From an uncultured Pelagibacteraceae bacterium (GTDB lineage: Bacteria > Pseudomonadota > Alphaproteobacteria > Pelagibacterales > Pelagibacteraceae): 64,000 nt of DNA. A program made the position numbers and the translations under genes. The stretch covers positions 1 through 64,000 of the forward strand of contig CACBYP010000001.1 of assembly GCA_902543485.1 (NCBI GenBank). The letters run 5' to 3'. Below, piece after piece: positions 25,204 to 34,298 of this stretch; the stretch's first letter is position 1, and each line of letters opens with the position of its first letter. Below the pieces are notes generated by a model. The model ran no database searches, was not told where the DNA came from, and worked only from the letters and a program-made list of their open reading frames with translations.

Positions 25204-26328
25204 ATGTACTCAATTTCAAAAATCTCAAAAAACGGCACTTATCTTCAAGTAATTTGGGATGACGGAAAAGAGAGTAAATTTAATTATATGTGGCTGAGAG
25301 ATAATTGTCCTACAGCACACGATAAAGATTCTAGGCATCGAATGTTTAATATTTTAGATGTATCAGAAAATATAAACCCAAAAAAATATAATCTTAATAG
25401 CGATGGTAAATTAGAAATAGAGTGGAGTGAGGGAAATCATGTAAGCCATTATGATATTAGTTGGCTTAGAGAAAATTGTTACACAATTAAAAATAACGAA
25501 GAATACAAATCACCTTATCAATTATGGGATAGTAGTTTAGAAAAAAATATTGATAGTATATATATAGATCACAATGAAATTATATCTTCTGAAGAGGGAT
25601 TAGTTAAATGGTTAGAGCTTCTTCATTATAAAGGAATAGCAATAGTTTATAATGCTCCAGTAGAAAAAAATTCAGCGTTCCCTGTTTTAAACAGAATTAG
25701 TCACACAAGAGAGACATTTTTTAAAACACCTTTTGAAGTTATAAATATACCAAAACCTAATAACTCAGCCTATACAGCTCATGCACTTCAAAATCATATG
25801 GATTTACCATGGTTTGAAAATCCTCCTGGGTATCAATTTTTACATTGTTTAGTTAATTCAGCAAAAGGTGGTGACTCATCTGCAGTAGATGCTTTCGCTG
25901 TAGCAGAATATTTAAAGAAAAACGATAAAGATACTTTTGATACGCTAACAAAAATACCTTTAAAGTTTAGAGACAAAGATTACACACAAGAAGCTCATAG
26001 AAGCTTTTATGGCACTGCAATAAGTTTAACAAAAGATGGTGATTATAATGATGTTAGATTTAGCACTGCAACCATGGACGCTTTAGATTGTCATCCAGAT
26101 CAAATGGATAAAGTTTATAAATCTCACCATAAATTTGGAAAACTTTTACACGATGATAAATTTCAAATAAAATTTAGACTAAGACCTGGAGATATATATA
26201 CATTCAATAATAGAAGAGTACTTCACGGAAGAACTGAGTTTGATCCAAATTCTGGACACAGACACCTACAAGGTTATTATATGGATAGAGATGAAATTGT
26301 GGGTAGATTAAATTATCTTAAAAAATAA
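25204..26328 (+). CDS. Gamma-butyrobetaine 2-oxoglutarate dioxygenase
   Basis: A 374-residue Fe(II)/2-oxoglutarate oxygenase with the two-part layout of gamma-butyrobetaine hydroxylase: an N-terminal DUF971-type zinc domain (residues about 8-95, with WLRDNCPTAHDKDSRHR) and a TauD/TfdA catalytic domain. The iron triad is H198 and D200 in QNHMDLPW and distal H341 in RRVLHGRTEF; nearby Arg residues suit 2-oxoglutarate. It hydroxylates gamma-butyrobetaine to L-carnitine, which feeds CdhA. I prefer the ATG at 25204 over TTG at 25192. Many bacterial zinc domains keep three Cys; here only one Cys is in the first cluster, so zinc binding may be lost. Trimethyllysine hydroxylase is the main alternative. 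Confidence 0.8.
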   Translation: MYSISKISKNGTYLQVIWDDGKESKFNYMWLRDNCPTAHDKDSRHRMFNILDVSENINPKKYNLNSDGKLEIEWSEGNHVSHYDISWLRENCYTIKNNEEYKSPYQLWDSSLEKNIDSIYIDHNEIISSEEGLVKWLELLHYKGIAIVYNAPVEKNSAFPVLNRISHTRETFFKTPFEVINIPKPNNSAYTAHALQNHMDLPWFENPPGYQFLHCLVNSAKGGDSSAVDAFAVAEYLKKNDKDTFDTLTKIPLKFRDKDYTQEAHRSFYGTAISLTKDGDYNDVRFSTATMDALDCHPDQMDKVYKSHHKFGKLLHDDKFQIKFRLRPGDIYTFNNRRVLHGRTEFDPNSGHRHLQGYYMDRDEIVGRLNYLKK

Positions 26329-26330
26329 AA

Positions 26331-26361
26331 AAAAGGGCTTTGAAAATATCAAAGCCCTTTT
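26331..26361. terminator. Bidirectional terminator between gamma-butyrobetaine hydroxylase and the ProX-type gene
   Basis: A perfect 13-bp stem (26331-26343 with 26349-26361, core AGGGCTTTGA) around a five-base loop, with A- and T-rich flanks, separates two convergent genes. It should work in both directions. Confidence 0.9.
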
Positions 26362-26382
26362 ATCTAATTTATTTTAAAGTTA

Positions 26383-27387
26383 TTATGGAAGCCAACTTTT
26401 CCATTTATCTGGATTATTGTCTAACCACTCATTAACAACTTCTTTTACATCTCTTTTCTTAATATCAACTTCAACTAACATTTTAGCTTGGTCAATATTT
26501 TGTAAAGACATTTTTTCAAAGAACTTCTTAGCATCAGCATGTTCTGCACTAGCAAAAGTAGCTGGGTTACCGTAGTTCATCGTGTAATCTTTAGCCCAAC
26601 CAGTTGCTGGCCATGCAGCAGTTCCACAATCTTTCCAGTTATTTGCTTCAGTGAAGCTGTCACAAGTTTTGTGTTCTGGAAGTTGTACACCAACCATATC
26701 ATACTCACCAAAGAACCAATGCGGTGACCATAGATAAAGTAGGAATGGCTCTTTTCGCATGTAAGCAGCTTTTGCTTCTGCGATAGCAGCAGCTTCTGTT
26801 CCAAGTTCATCAGCCTGGAAGTCTATTCCTAAAAGATCAAGTCTTTTTTGGTCATGACAGTTCCAACCTGCAACCGGACATCCAATAAGTCTACCTTTCT
26901 TACCACTTTCAATTGTTGCAAATTTTGCTTTGTGTTTATTTAAGTCTTTCCAAGTTTTAATACCTAGTTCTTCAGCAGCATATCTTGGTATCCAGTAGTC
27001 TGACATACCGATTATTCCTGCTGTTCCAAGTAAGTCTACACTTCCATCACCATTGTATGTTCCAACGACTTTACCTTCGTATATTAAGTCCTCTTTTAAC
27101 ATAACAGTGTCAGCTTCAGCGTAACTTGGCCAACTTTCGCAAGCGAAGTCTAACTCACCTGCAGCGATTGCTTCCCATAAACCAGTTCCTGAAGGAAATA
27201 CAGTTTGTTTAATTTTGTATCCCATTTCTCTTTCAAGAATTGCTACGGCAACTTCGCACGTAATTATCCCACCAGTCCAATCTGCTATAGCTGCATGAAG
27301 TCTTTTGGCTGCGTTGGCTTGACCAAAGCTTCCAATTAACAGAGCTACAGAAAGAATTAGTGCTGATATCTTTTTTGATAACTTCAT
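26383..27387 (-). CDS. ProX/OpuAC-type substrate-binding protein for a quaternary amine
   Basis: A 334-residue periplasmic binding protein with a signal peptide (residues 1-26, ending NANA-A or AQANA). The OpuAC fold is indicated by the start RLHAAIADWTGGIITCEVAVAILEREMGYK, the paired Trp-rich segments typical of aromatic cages for trimethylammonium groups (SWPSYAEAD, LYLWSPHWFFGEYDM, AWPATGWAKDYTMNYG), and the C-terminal ANEWLDNNP-like helix VVNEWLDNNPDKWKSW. The ligand could be gamma-butyrobetaine, carnitine, choline or glycine betaine. Position between the hydroxylase and a ProW-type permease favours carnitine or its precursor. Four Cys (for example CPVAGWNC) may be disulfide-bonded. Confidence 0.85.
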   Translation of the reverse strand: MKLSKKISALILSVALLIGSFGQANAAKRLHAAIADWTGGIITCEVAVAILEREMGYKIKQTVFPSGTGLWEAIAAGELDFACESWPSYAEADTVMLKEDLIYEGKVVGTYNGDGSVDLLGTAGIIGMSDYWIPRYAAEELGIKTWKDLNKHKAKFATIESGKKGRLIGCPVAGWNCHDQKRLDLLGIDFQADELGTEAAAIAEAKAAYMRKEPFLLYLWSPHWFFGEYDMVGVQLPEHKTCDSFTEANNWKDCGTAAWPATGWAKDYTMNYGNPATFASAEHADAKKFFEKMSLQNIDQAKMLVEVDIKKRDVKEVVNEWLDNNPDKWKSWLP

Positions 27388-27473
27388 TTATTTCCTCTCT
27401 TTTTAATTAATTAAAAACACATTTTAGATCAAAATGTATTGGTATGTAAACCACGCAAATAGTACTATTTGTC

Positions 27474-29594
27474 TTAGCTTATTAAGCCCAAAGCTTCTCT
27501 TTGTTTCTTAGTCCACGCAAGTGTAATTCTATCAATAATAATAGCCAGTAATACTATTCCGATACCAGCTGCTAATCCTCTTCCAGTATCTGATCTTGCA
27601 AGACCATTAAAGACTTCTAGACCTAAGCCCTTACCACCAATAAGCGGTGTAACTATTTGCATAGCAAAAGCCATAATTACAGTCTGATTAAATCCAATAA
27701 CTAAACTTGGAATAGCTAACGGAAATTTAACTTTATTTAATGTTTGAATAAGTGTTCCGCCAAATGATCTCGATACTTCAGAGTAAGTACCAGAAACCTG
27801 TGTTAAACCTAGTGATGTTAATCGAATTATGGGTGGAATTGAATATATTACAGTTGCAAGAACAGCTGACACTGTTCCACCACCAAAAAACATTAGAACA
27901 GGAATTAAATAACAGAAATAAGGAAGTGTTTGCATTGCATCCAACACAACGTTCTGAATATTTCTAAATCTTTCATTGTAAGATGCAATTATTCCAAGAG
28001 GAACTCCTATAACAAAACACAGCACAACAGACACAAGTACTGATGATAAAGTTATCATTGATTGTGTCCATATTCCACATGCACCAATAAATAGAAGAAG
28101 GACTGCTGTAATTATTGCAAATCTTATTCCAACAGTTACGTAACCTAAAGCAGAAAATACTGCTAATGTATACCACCAAGGTATTTGAGTTAGAAAAACA
28201 TCTAAAGGTCTTAACAAATTTAAATAAACAAATGCCCTTAAACCTTTTGCAAAAGAAATAAATCCTGGATTTACAGTTAAGCTTTCCACTGCATTAGTAA
28301 TTGGTTGTCTTATTGATAGTTTCCATTCTTTTGGAAATGTTCCTATTTCTAAAAAGTAATGATCTATAAATGCAATTAGAAATAAAACTAAAAAATAAGG
28401 AATAACATAATATCTTTTGCTAATAAATTCACCGATGTTTTCAGCTGTAGATTTATTAAAAACTGAAACTAAGACTCTAAATACTGTTGCTATAGCAGAT
28501 GTAACTGTTTGACATATGATTTTTAAAATTTTATTTCCAAAACTTAATGGCATTTCTAAAATTTTTGCGATTTGATATTTTTCCCAACTTTGAGGAAGTA
28601 AATAAAATCTTTGAACATCTGAAGGAAGTCTTTCTTTATCCTTGCTAAACGCTAAACTAAATCTATCAAACATTATCGCCATAAATAAAATACATAGCCC
28701 ACCTTCCATTGCCCAACCAACATCCAATCTTCTTATTGCTTGCCAAACTTGACCGCCAATACCTTCTGCACCTATAAAACATGCAAGAACCACTAAGGCT
28801 AATGCCATCATTATTACTTGGTTAATACCCATCATTATACTTGGTAAAGATAATGGAATTTTAATTTTAAATAACAATTGAAGTTTACTTGAACCAAATG
28901 AAGTTGCAGATTCAATAGTTTGAGCTGGCACTTGTCTTATACCAGTGTTTGTCAATCTTATTATTGGAGGCATTGCATATATCATTGTAGCTAATATTGC
29001 TGGGGCACCTCCTATCCCAAAAAAAAATAATGCTGGGAACAAATATACAAATGCTGGCATTACTTGCATAGTATCTAATACTGGCTTCATGAAATTTTCA
29101 AATCTATTACTTTGTGAACACAAGACGCCCAGTATAAATCCAAAAAATACACATAATAAAACTGACAGACCCATCAATGCAACTGTTTGTAAGGATGGTT
29201 CCCACATTCCAGTTGCTCCCCAAAAATAAACTACAAAAGAAGAATAAATTCCCAATCGCAAGCCACCTGCAATAATGCAAGGTATTACAATTATTGCAGC
29301 TATCAAAATCCAAGGAGACTCAAGCAAAAAGTCTTCTAAAAAATAATAAGTTTCTTTTATATAGCTTGCTATAATTTTAGTGACCCATCTGTAATTTTTT
29401 TTTAAATAATCTTCTCCATCGTTCACCCAAGCTGTAAATGTAAATTTATCAGTGACTTCTTTAGGAAATTTTGAAGGCCCTTCACTTTGAGTAGACAACC
29501 AAAGTGCTACCAAAAAAACAACTCCAATAATTACATAAGTTATTATGTTTTTTGATTGATTTGATTTATCTATTAAATCAGTTCTAGTAGCCAT
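27474..29594 (-). CDS. proW: Double-length ProW-type permease (two fused permease domains)
   Basis: A 706-residue inner-membrane protein that is twice a usual ProW/OpuAB. Two BPD_transp-type domains are visible: residues about 120-320 (CVFFGFILGVLCSQSNRFENFMKPVLDTMQVMPAFVYLFPALFFFG) and about 490-700 (CFVIGVPLGIIASYNERFRNIQNVVLDAMQTLPYFCYLIPVLMFFGG). Both contain the coupling-loop pattern of an EAA motif (TNTGIRQVP...ESATSFGSSKLQLLFKIKIPLSLPS and TSLGLTQVS...EVSRSFGGTLIQTLNKVKFPLAIPS). The domains are clearly related, so one polypeptide can supply both halves of the channel. It lies 86 bases upstream of the ProX gene on the same strand. ProV is divergent. Confidence 0.88.
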   Translation of the reverse strand: MATRTDLIDKSNQSKNIITYVIIGVVFLVALWLSTQSEGPSKFPKEVTDKFTFTAWVNDGEDYLKKNYRWVTKIIASYIKETYYFLEDFLLESPWILIAAIIVIPCIIAGGLRLGIYSSFVVYFWGATGMWEPSLQTVALMGLSVLLCVFFGFILGVLCSQSNRFENFMKPVLDTMQVMPAFVYLFPALFFFGIGGAPAILATMIYAMPPIIRLTNTGIRQVPAQTIESATSFGSSKLQLLFKIKIPLSLPSIMMGINQVIMMALALVVLACFIGAEGIGGQVWQAIRRLDVGWAMEGGLCILFMAIMFDRFSLAFSKDKERLPSDVQRFYLLPQSWEKYQIAKILEMPLSFGNKILKIICQTVTSAIATVFRVLVSVFNKSTAENIGEFISKRYYVIPYFLVLFLIAFIDHYFLEIGTFPKEWKLSIRQPITNAVESLTVNPGFISFAKGLRAFVYLNLLRPLDVFLTQIPWWYTLAVFSALGYVTVGIRFAIITAVLLLFIGACGIWTQSMITLSSVLVSVVLCFVIGVPLGIIASYNERFRNIQNVVLDAMQTLPYFCYLIPVLMFFGGGTVSAVLATVIYSIPPIIRLTSLGLTQVSGTYSEVSRSFGGTLIQTLNKVKFPLAIPSLVIGFNQTVIMAFAMQIVTPLIGGKGLGLEVFNGLARSDTGRGLAAGIGIVLLAIIIDRITLAWTKKQREALGLIS

Positions 29595-29615
29595 GTGCGC
29601 AAGTTAAAATAAATA

Positions 29616-29636
29616 ATTTTACATTTAAAGTAAAAT
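29616..29636. promoter_or_regulatory. Inverted repeat in the proW-proV divergent promoter region
   Basis: ATTTTAC (29616-29622) and GTAAAAT (29630-29636) form a perfect 7-base inverted repeat around a 7-base centre, in the 77-base gap between divergent transporter genes. The geometry suits a dimeric repressor operator. AT-rich chance remains possible. Confidence 0.35.
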
Positions 29637-29671
29637 ATTGTCTATTTTTGGGATAATATTATTTATTAAAA

Positions 29672-30718
29672 ATGGCTGTAGAACAAAAAATCACTTGTAC
29701 AAATATATGGAAGTTATTTGGACCAGACGAAAAAAGAATTATTAAAAACCTTGATAAAAATTTAAGTATTAAGGAAGTTCAAGAAAAGACAGGACATGTT
29801 GTTGCTGTAAAAGATGTCAGTTTCTCAATTCAAAAAGGTGAAACATTTGTAGTAATGGGATTATCTGGTAGTGGAAAATCAACACTAGTCAGATGTATTT
29901 CGAGATTGATTGAACCAACAGCTGGCATAGTGAAAATGGATGATGTTGAAGTTACAAAAATGAGCGCAAGTGAATTATTAGAATTAAGAAGAAATAAAAT
30001 GAGCATGGTTTTCCAACATTTTGGTTTATTTCCTCATAGAACAGTTCTTGAAAATATTGGTTATGGATTAGAAGTAAGGGGAACAAAAAAAGATATAAGA
30101 ACAGAAAAGTCAATGGAAGTTTTAAAAATGGTTGGCTTAGATGGTTGGCATAATAATTATCCAAGAGAATTATCTGGAGGTATGCAGCAAAGGGTAGGAC
30201 TCGCAAGAGCGTTAGCTGTGGATCCTGAAATATTAATTTTTGATGAACCTTTTTCAGCTTTGGATCCTTTGATTAGAAGAGAGATGCAAGATGAGCTTTT
30301 AAAGATCCAAGAAAAGCTTCAAAAAACTATGGTATTTATAACTCACGACTTTTTAGAGGCAATTAAAATGGGAGACCATATTGCAATCATGAAAGATGGA
30401 GAAGTTTCTCAAGTTGGCACACCTGAAGAAATTGTATCTAATCCAAAAGATCAATATGTTAAAGATTTTTGCGAAGATGTTCCTAAATATAAAGTATTAA
30501 GTGCAGGCAAAGTCATGAGAACTGAGTGCTGCAATGAAACAAAAAATTTATTTGAGAATGGAAAAGATAATATTTTAGATAATTCTAAAATTGAAAATTT
30601 AATAGATAGGCTAATTGATAATGATAAAACTTATCCGGTAGTTTGTAACGAAAGCGGAAAGCTATTAGGTGAAATAGATAGAGTAATAGTCATGAAATCT
30701 ATGAGATCAAATCAATAA
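29672..30718 (+). CDS. proV: ProV-type quaternary-amine ABC transporter ATP-binding protein
   Basis: A 348-residue ATPase of the ProV/OpuAA class. The N-terminus has the class-specific NIWKLFG segment and helical insert before the ABC core. Walker A GLSGSGKS at residues 63-70, Q-loop in MVFQHFGLFPHRTV, signature LSGGMQQRVGLARAL, Walker B ILIFDEPFSALDP, switch His in ITHDFLEA. The C-terminal region (about 275-345) is a shortened CBS-like regulatory tail containing TYPVVCNESGKLLG; the full tandem CBS of E. coli ProV is not obvious. It is divergent from proW and proX, unusual since such genes normally form one operon. It overlaps the end of the convergent DMT gene by seven bases. Confidence 0.9.
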   Translation: MAVEQKITCTNIWKLFGPDEKRIIKNLDKNLSIKEVQEKTGHVVAVKDVSFSIQKGETFVVMGLSGSGKSTLVRCISRLIEPTAGIVKMDDVEVTKMSASELLELRRNKMSMVFQHFGLFPHRTVLENIGYGLEVRGTKKDIRTEKSMEVLKMVGLDGWHNNYPRELSGGMQQRVGLARALAVDPEILIFDEPFSALDPLIRREMQDELLKIQEKLQKTMVFITHDFLEAIKMGDHIAIMKDGEVSQVGTPEEIVSNPKDQYVKDFCEDVPKYKVLSAGKVMRTECCNETKNLFENGKDNILDNSKIENLIDRLIDNDKTYPVVCNESGKLLGEIDRVIVMKSMRSNQ

Positions 30719-31644
30719 ATTTGTTTATTACCTTCTATTGATTTCTTTTTAATATTATCTCTCCATATAATAATCATACCAGCAAAAATAATTACTATTA
30801 CTCCAGGAAATAGTTGGCTCCATGGAGCTTCATTAAAGAAAATCCAACCAAGAATAAAAGATGACGGTATCCCAAGATACTCAAATGAAGCTATTTTACT
30901 TGCTGAAATTAAACGGTAAGAATAAATAAACAATATTGCTGCTGTACCACCCAAAACCCCAGTCATTGTCATCAAAATAAAATCTTTAAAATTTTTAATT
31001 TCAACATGTCCTGTAGTTACAAAAAATAAAAGTAAACCACCAATGACATTAAATATTAATGTGTATAACTGAATTTTTGCAGTTGAATGATTGCCTTGAA
31101 TGAATTTTAAAATTATTACAGTGAAAGCCCATGCTATAGCGGTTAGAATTGGAAAAATTGAGTACAAACTAAAAATTTCACTTGTTGGTTTCATTATCAT
31201 AACTACACCAACAAAACCAATTACAACTGCTGACCATCTGTAAATACCAATCTTTTCACTCAATAAAATTATTGATAGTATTACTATGAAGAAAGGTGAC
31301 GAAAAGGTTAGCGTCATTGCTGTTGCAAATTCCAGATTTACTACTGAGATAAAAATGAATACATTCATAGAAAGAAAACATATTCCTCTCAAGCAACTCA
31401 ATATCAAAAACTTATTTCCTAAGTTTTTGAATATTGTTGAAAATTCATTTGTGAATAAGATCAATAATAACAAAGGTATAATTGCTGCTACATTTCTAAA
31501 TAAAGTTAATTGAATTATTGAGTATTCATCACCTAAAAATTTAATAATAACCATGTAAAGATCTATACATAAAATTGCTAAGAGCATTGTAGCAATTGCT
31601 AAATATGTTTTTTTTAGATCTGTTTTTTCAGATGAAATTTTCAT
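30712..31644 (-). CDS. DMT superfamily transporter (EamA type)
   Basis: A 310-residue inner-membrane protein with ten predicted hydrophobic segments in two EamA repeats. The first contains FLGDEYSIIQLTLFRNVAAIIPLLLL and ends SEKIGIYRWSAVVIGFVGVVMIMKP; the second ends LGWIFFNEAPWSQLFPGVIVIIFAGMIIIWRD. The RWSAVVIGFxGV segment is nearly the same as in the transporter at 17626-18573, so the two are paralogues. It runs convergently into the proV end with a seven-base overlap. Substrate unknown; export of a catabolic by-product or methylamine is conceivable but not supported by sequence. Confidence 0.86.
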   Translation of the reverse strand: MKISSEKTDLKKTYLAIATMLLAILCIDLYMVIIKFLGDEYSIIQLTLFRNVAAIIPLLLLILFTNEFSTIFKNLGNKFLILSCLRGICFLSMNVFIFISVVNLEFATAMTLTFSSPFFIVILSIILLSEKIGIYRWSAVVIGFVGVVMIMKPTSEIFSLYSIFPILTAIAWAFTVIILKFIQGNHSTAKIQLYTLIFNVIGGLLLFFVTTGHVEIKNFKDFILMTMTGVLGGTAAILFIYSYRLISASKIASFEYLGIPSSFILGWIFFNEAPWSQLFPGVIVIIFAGMIIIWRDNIKKKSIEGNKQIY

Positions 31645-31682
31645 TTAATAATATTGAAATTAGTATAAGTTTTTAAAATATT

Positions 31683-32873
31683 ATGCAAAATTTTAAGCTT
31701 AATGAAGAATTTTTATTAAATAATCAGGATTGGACATTCCCAACTTTTACAGCTTATGGACCTGGAAGATTTAAAGAAATTGGAAAGTTTTGTAAAAATT
31801 TTAAAATAAATAATGCATTAATCGTTACTGATAGTGGTAGTGTAAATTTACCATTTATAAGTGATTTACAAAATTTACTTAATGATTCAAAAATCAAATC
31901 AGATATTTATTCAAATATATCGCCAAATCCTAGAGATGATGAAATAGATTCTGGATGTAAAAAATTTCGTGAAGGCAACCATGATGCAATAATTGCAATA
32001 GGCGGTGGAAGTGCAATGGATGGAGGAAAAGCAATTTCTCTTACAGTTGATAGCGGTGTGCCTTTATGGGATTTTGAATTTGAAAAAGAGCCACCAAAAC
32101 TAACTATGGAAAATCCTTTTCCAAAAATAATTACTATTCCAACTACAGCAGGAACAGGTGCTGAAACAGAAGTTACTGCCATGGTCACTCATCTTGAAAA
32201 AGGAATGAAATTTTGTTTATGGCATCCAGATGCCCGACCATGTTTAGCTTTAGTAGATCCAGAGCTAACTTTAAAATTACCGGCTAATCTTACTGCTTGG
32301 ACCGGTATAGATGCAATGATACATGCAATTGAAGGTTATAGTGTTCCTATGTTTCATCCACTTTGTGATGGTTCTGCATTAGAAAGTTTAAATTTAATTT
32401 CAAAATCACTTTATGCAGCTGTCGAAGAACCTGATAATCTTTTAGCGAGAGGAGGAATGATTATAGGATCTTATTTGGGTGGAATAGCTTTCTTAAAAGG
32501 CCTAGGTTTAGTTCATGCAATTTCGCACATGGTTGGTGCTGAATATAATACTCATCATGGATTGACTAATGCAATTATACTTCCTGCAGTCATGAAATAT
32601 AATTTACCTGGATTAGAAGAAAAAGTAAAAAGAATGTCAGAGGCCATGCAATTTGAAAACCATTCAATTGAAAGTTTTCAAGACAACTTAAATATAATTC
32701 TAGATAGATTAAAAATCCCTAAAGGATTAAATGAATTAGGAGTGCCAGAAGATTGCCAAGAGAGAATAGCAAAGAAATCAATGTTAGACCAAGCTTATGG
32801 ACAAAATCCTAAAAAGGCATCATTAGATGAGGTCAAGACTTTAGTTTTAGAAAGTATTAGACAAGCAAGATAG
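31683..32873 (+). CDS. Iron-containing alcohol dehydrogenase
   Basis: A 396-residue group III alcohol dehydrogenase. NAD binding is shown by AIGGGSAMDGGKAIS (GGGSxxD) and TIPTTAGTGAETEVTAM. The metal ligands lie in order: Asp in WTGIDAMIHAIEGY with its His, the His in LGLVHAISHMVGAEYNTHHGL, and the second His in the same region. The family oxidises or reduces small alcohols, hydroxyacids or lactaldehyde-type compounds. It starts a plus-strand run with an amidase, a DMT carrier and a homocysteine methyltransferase. Its product or substrate could tie in with the aldehyde dehydrogenase at 39121, but this is inference. Confidence 0.87.
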   Translation: MQNFKLNEEFLLNNQDWTFPTFTAYGPGRFKEIGKFCKNFKINNALIVTDSGSVNLPFISDLQNLLNDSKIKSDIYSNISPNPRDDEIDSGCKKFREGNHDAIIAIGGGSAMDGGKAISLTVDSGVPLWDFEFEKEPPKLTMENPFPKIITIPTTAGTGAETEVTAMVTHLEKGMKFCLWHPDARPCLALVDPELTLKLPANLTAWTGIDAMIHAIEGYSVPMFHPLCDGSALESLNLISKSLYAAVEEPDNLLARGGMIIGSYLGGIAFLKGLGLVHAISHMVGAEYNTHHGLTNAIILPAVMKYNLPGLEEKVKRMSEAMQFENHSIESFQDNLNIILDRLKIPKGLNELGVPEDCQERIAKKSMLDQAYGQNPKKASLDEVKTLVLESIRQAR

Positions 32874-32883
32874 GTTTAATTAA

Positions 32884-34293
32884 GTGCTTGAGAATTTTTC
32901 TGTCCATCAAATAATTTCAAAAATAAAAAAAAGAGAAATTAAAATAGTAGAGGTACTAAATTTCTATCTAGATAGAATAAAAAAATTCAATCCAAAATTA
33001 AATGCTATTATTTCACATATAGATGAAACAAAAATTACTGAAGAAGCAAAATTAAAAGATGAAAATTTTAATAGTGATAATGAAAAAGATGATATTTATG
33101 GACTTCCAATTGCTGTTAAAGAATTATTTGATATTAAAAATGAGGTAACATGCTATGGATATAAAGAGTTGTTAAAAAATATACCAAAACAGGACTCTTT
33201 ATTAGTAGATAATTATAGAAAAAACACAATTTTAATTGGTAAAACAAATCTCTCTGAATTTGCTGTTGGTTGTCATACTACTAACAGAGTTTATGGAGCA
33301 ACTTCAAATGTTTATGATCATAGTAAGTCAGCGGGAGGGTCTTCTGGTGGTGCAGCAGCAGCTGTTGCAGCAAATTTAATTCCTTTTGCAGATGGCACAG
33401 ATATGATGGGATCTTGTAGAAACCCAGCAGCATTTGCAAATATTTATGGATTAAGACCAACACCTGGTGCGATTGCAGAAGATAGATTTGAAATTAAAAA
33501 TTTAAAAGATTTTCCTTTAATATCTACAACTGGATGTTTTGCTAGGACTCCCAATGACATGGAATTTTTATTTAACTATATAAAAGGGAAGAATGTAAAG
33601 GATAAATTATCTTTCGATCTTGAAGATATAAATATTAAAAAACTTCCAGATTTAAAAATTGGATGGTGCATTGATCTAAACGAACAATATAAGTATGAAG
33701 ATGGAATCATCGACTTATGTGAAAATATTTTAAAAAAATTACAATCAAATAATTTAAATATTGAAGATTTAAAAACTGAAATTAATTCAGAAGAATTGTG
33801 GTATTCTTGGACAATATTAAGAGCCAAATTTTTGTATGAAAACTTTTTGTTATATAATTTAAAAAATTTAAATGAATTACCTTCTCAAGCATATTGGGAA
33901 TATGAAAAAGGGAAAAGCATCAAAACAAACGATGTTTTAAAAGCAATAGAAATAAGAAATAAATATATGGATAAAATACAAAACCTATTTAAACATTATG
34001 ATTTTTTAGCATTACCTTCGGCTCAACTATTTCCTTTTAAAAAGAACCTAAGCAATCCAGAATTTATCAATGATAATAAAATTGACACTTATCATAGATA
34101 TATGGAAGTCTATACATTATCAAGTTTGCTTGGTTTGCCAACTATATCTATTCCAGTTGGTTTTAATAATAAAGGGCTACCAATGGGAATGCAGATTATA
34201 GCAAATGTTAAAGAAGATAATAAACTAATTAACTTTGCCAAATTTTATGAAGAAATTTTTAACTTTTCAAAATTTAAACCAGAATTAACGTAA
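32884..34293 (+). CDS. Amidase (amidase-signature family)
   Basis: A 469-residue hydrolase with the Ser-cisSer-Lys triad: K79 in PIAVKELFD, the cis-Ser in SAGGSSGGAAAA (about residue 153), and the nucleophile S177 in GTDMMGSCRNPA. The last motif departs from the usual GSDTGGSIRxPA, with MM before the Gly-Ser and Cys after, so the oxyanion region is modified. FANIYGLRPTPG is the usual following block. The start is GTG at 32884, ten bases after the Fe-ADH stop. Family members hydrolyse diverse amides, or act in GatA. Since no GatB/GatC is nearby, a catabolic amidase is more likely. It is cotranscribed with a DMT carrier. Confidence 0.86.
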   Translation: MLENFSVHQIISKIKKREIKIVEVLNFYLDRIKKFNPKLNAIISHIDETKITEEAKLKDENFNSDNEKDDIYGLPIAVKELFDIKNEVTCYGYKELLKNIPKQDSLLVDNYRKNTILIGKTNLSEFAVGCHTTNRVYGATSNVYDHSKSAGGSSGGAAAAVAANLIPFADGTDMMGSCRNPAAFANIYGLRPTPGAIAEDRFEIKNLKDFPLISTTGCFARTPNDMEFLFNYIKGKNVKDKLSFDLEDINIKKLPDLKIGWCIDLNEQYKYEDGIIDLCENILKKLQSNNLNIEDLKTEINSEELWYSWTILRAKFLYENFLLYNLKNLNELPSQAYWEYEKGKSIKTNDVLKAIEIRNKYMDKIQNLFKHYDFLALPSAQLFPFKKNLSNPEFINDNKIDTYHRYMEVYTLSSLLGLPTISIPVGFNNKGLPMGMQIIANVKEDNKLINFAKFYEEIFNFSKFKPELT

Positions 34294-34298
34294 TAATA

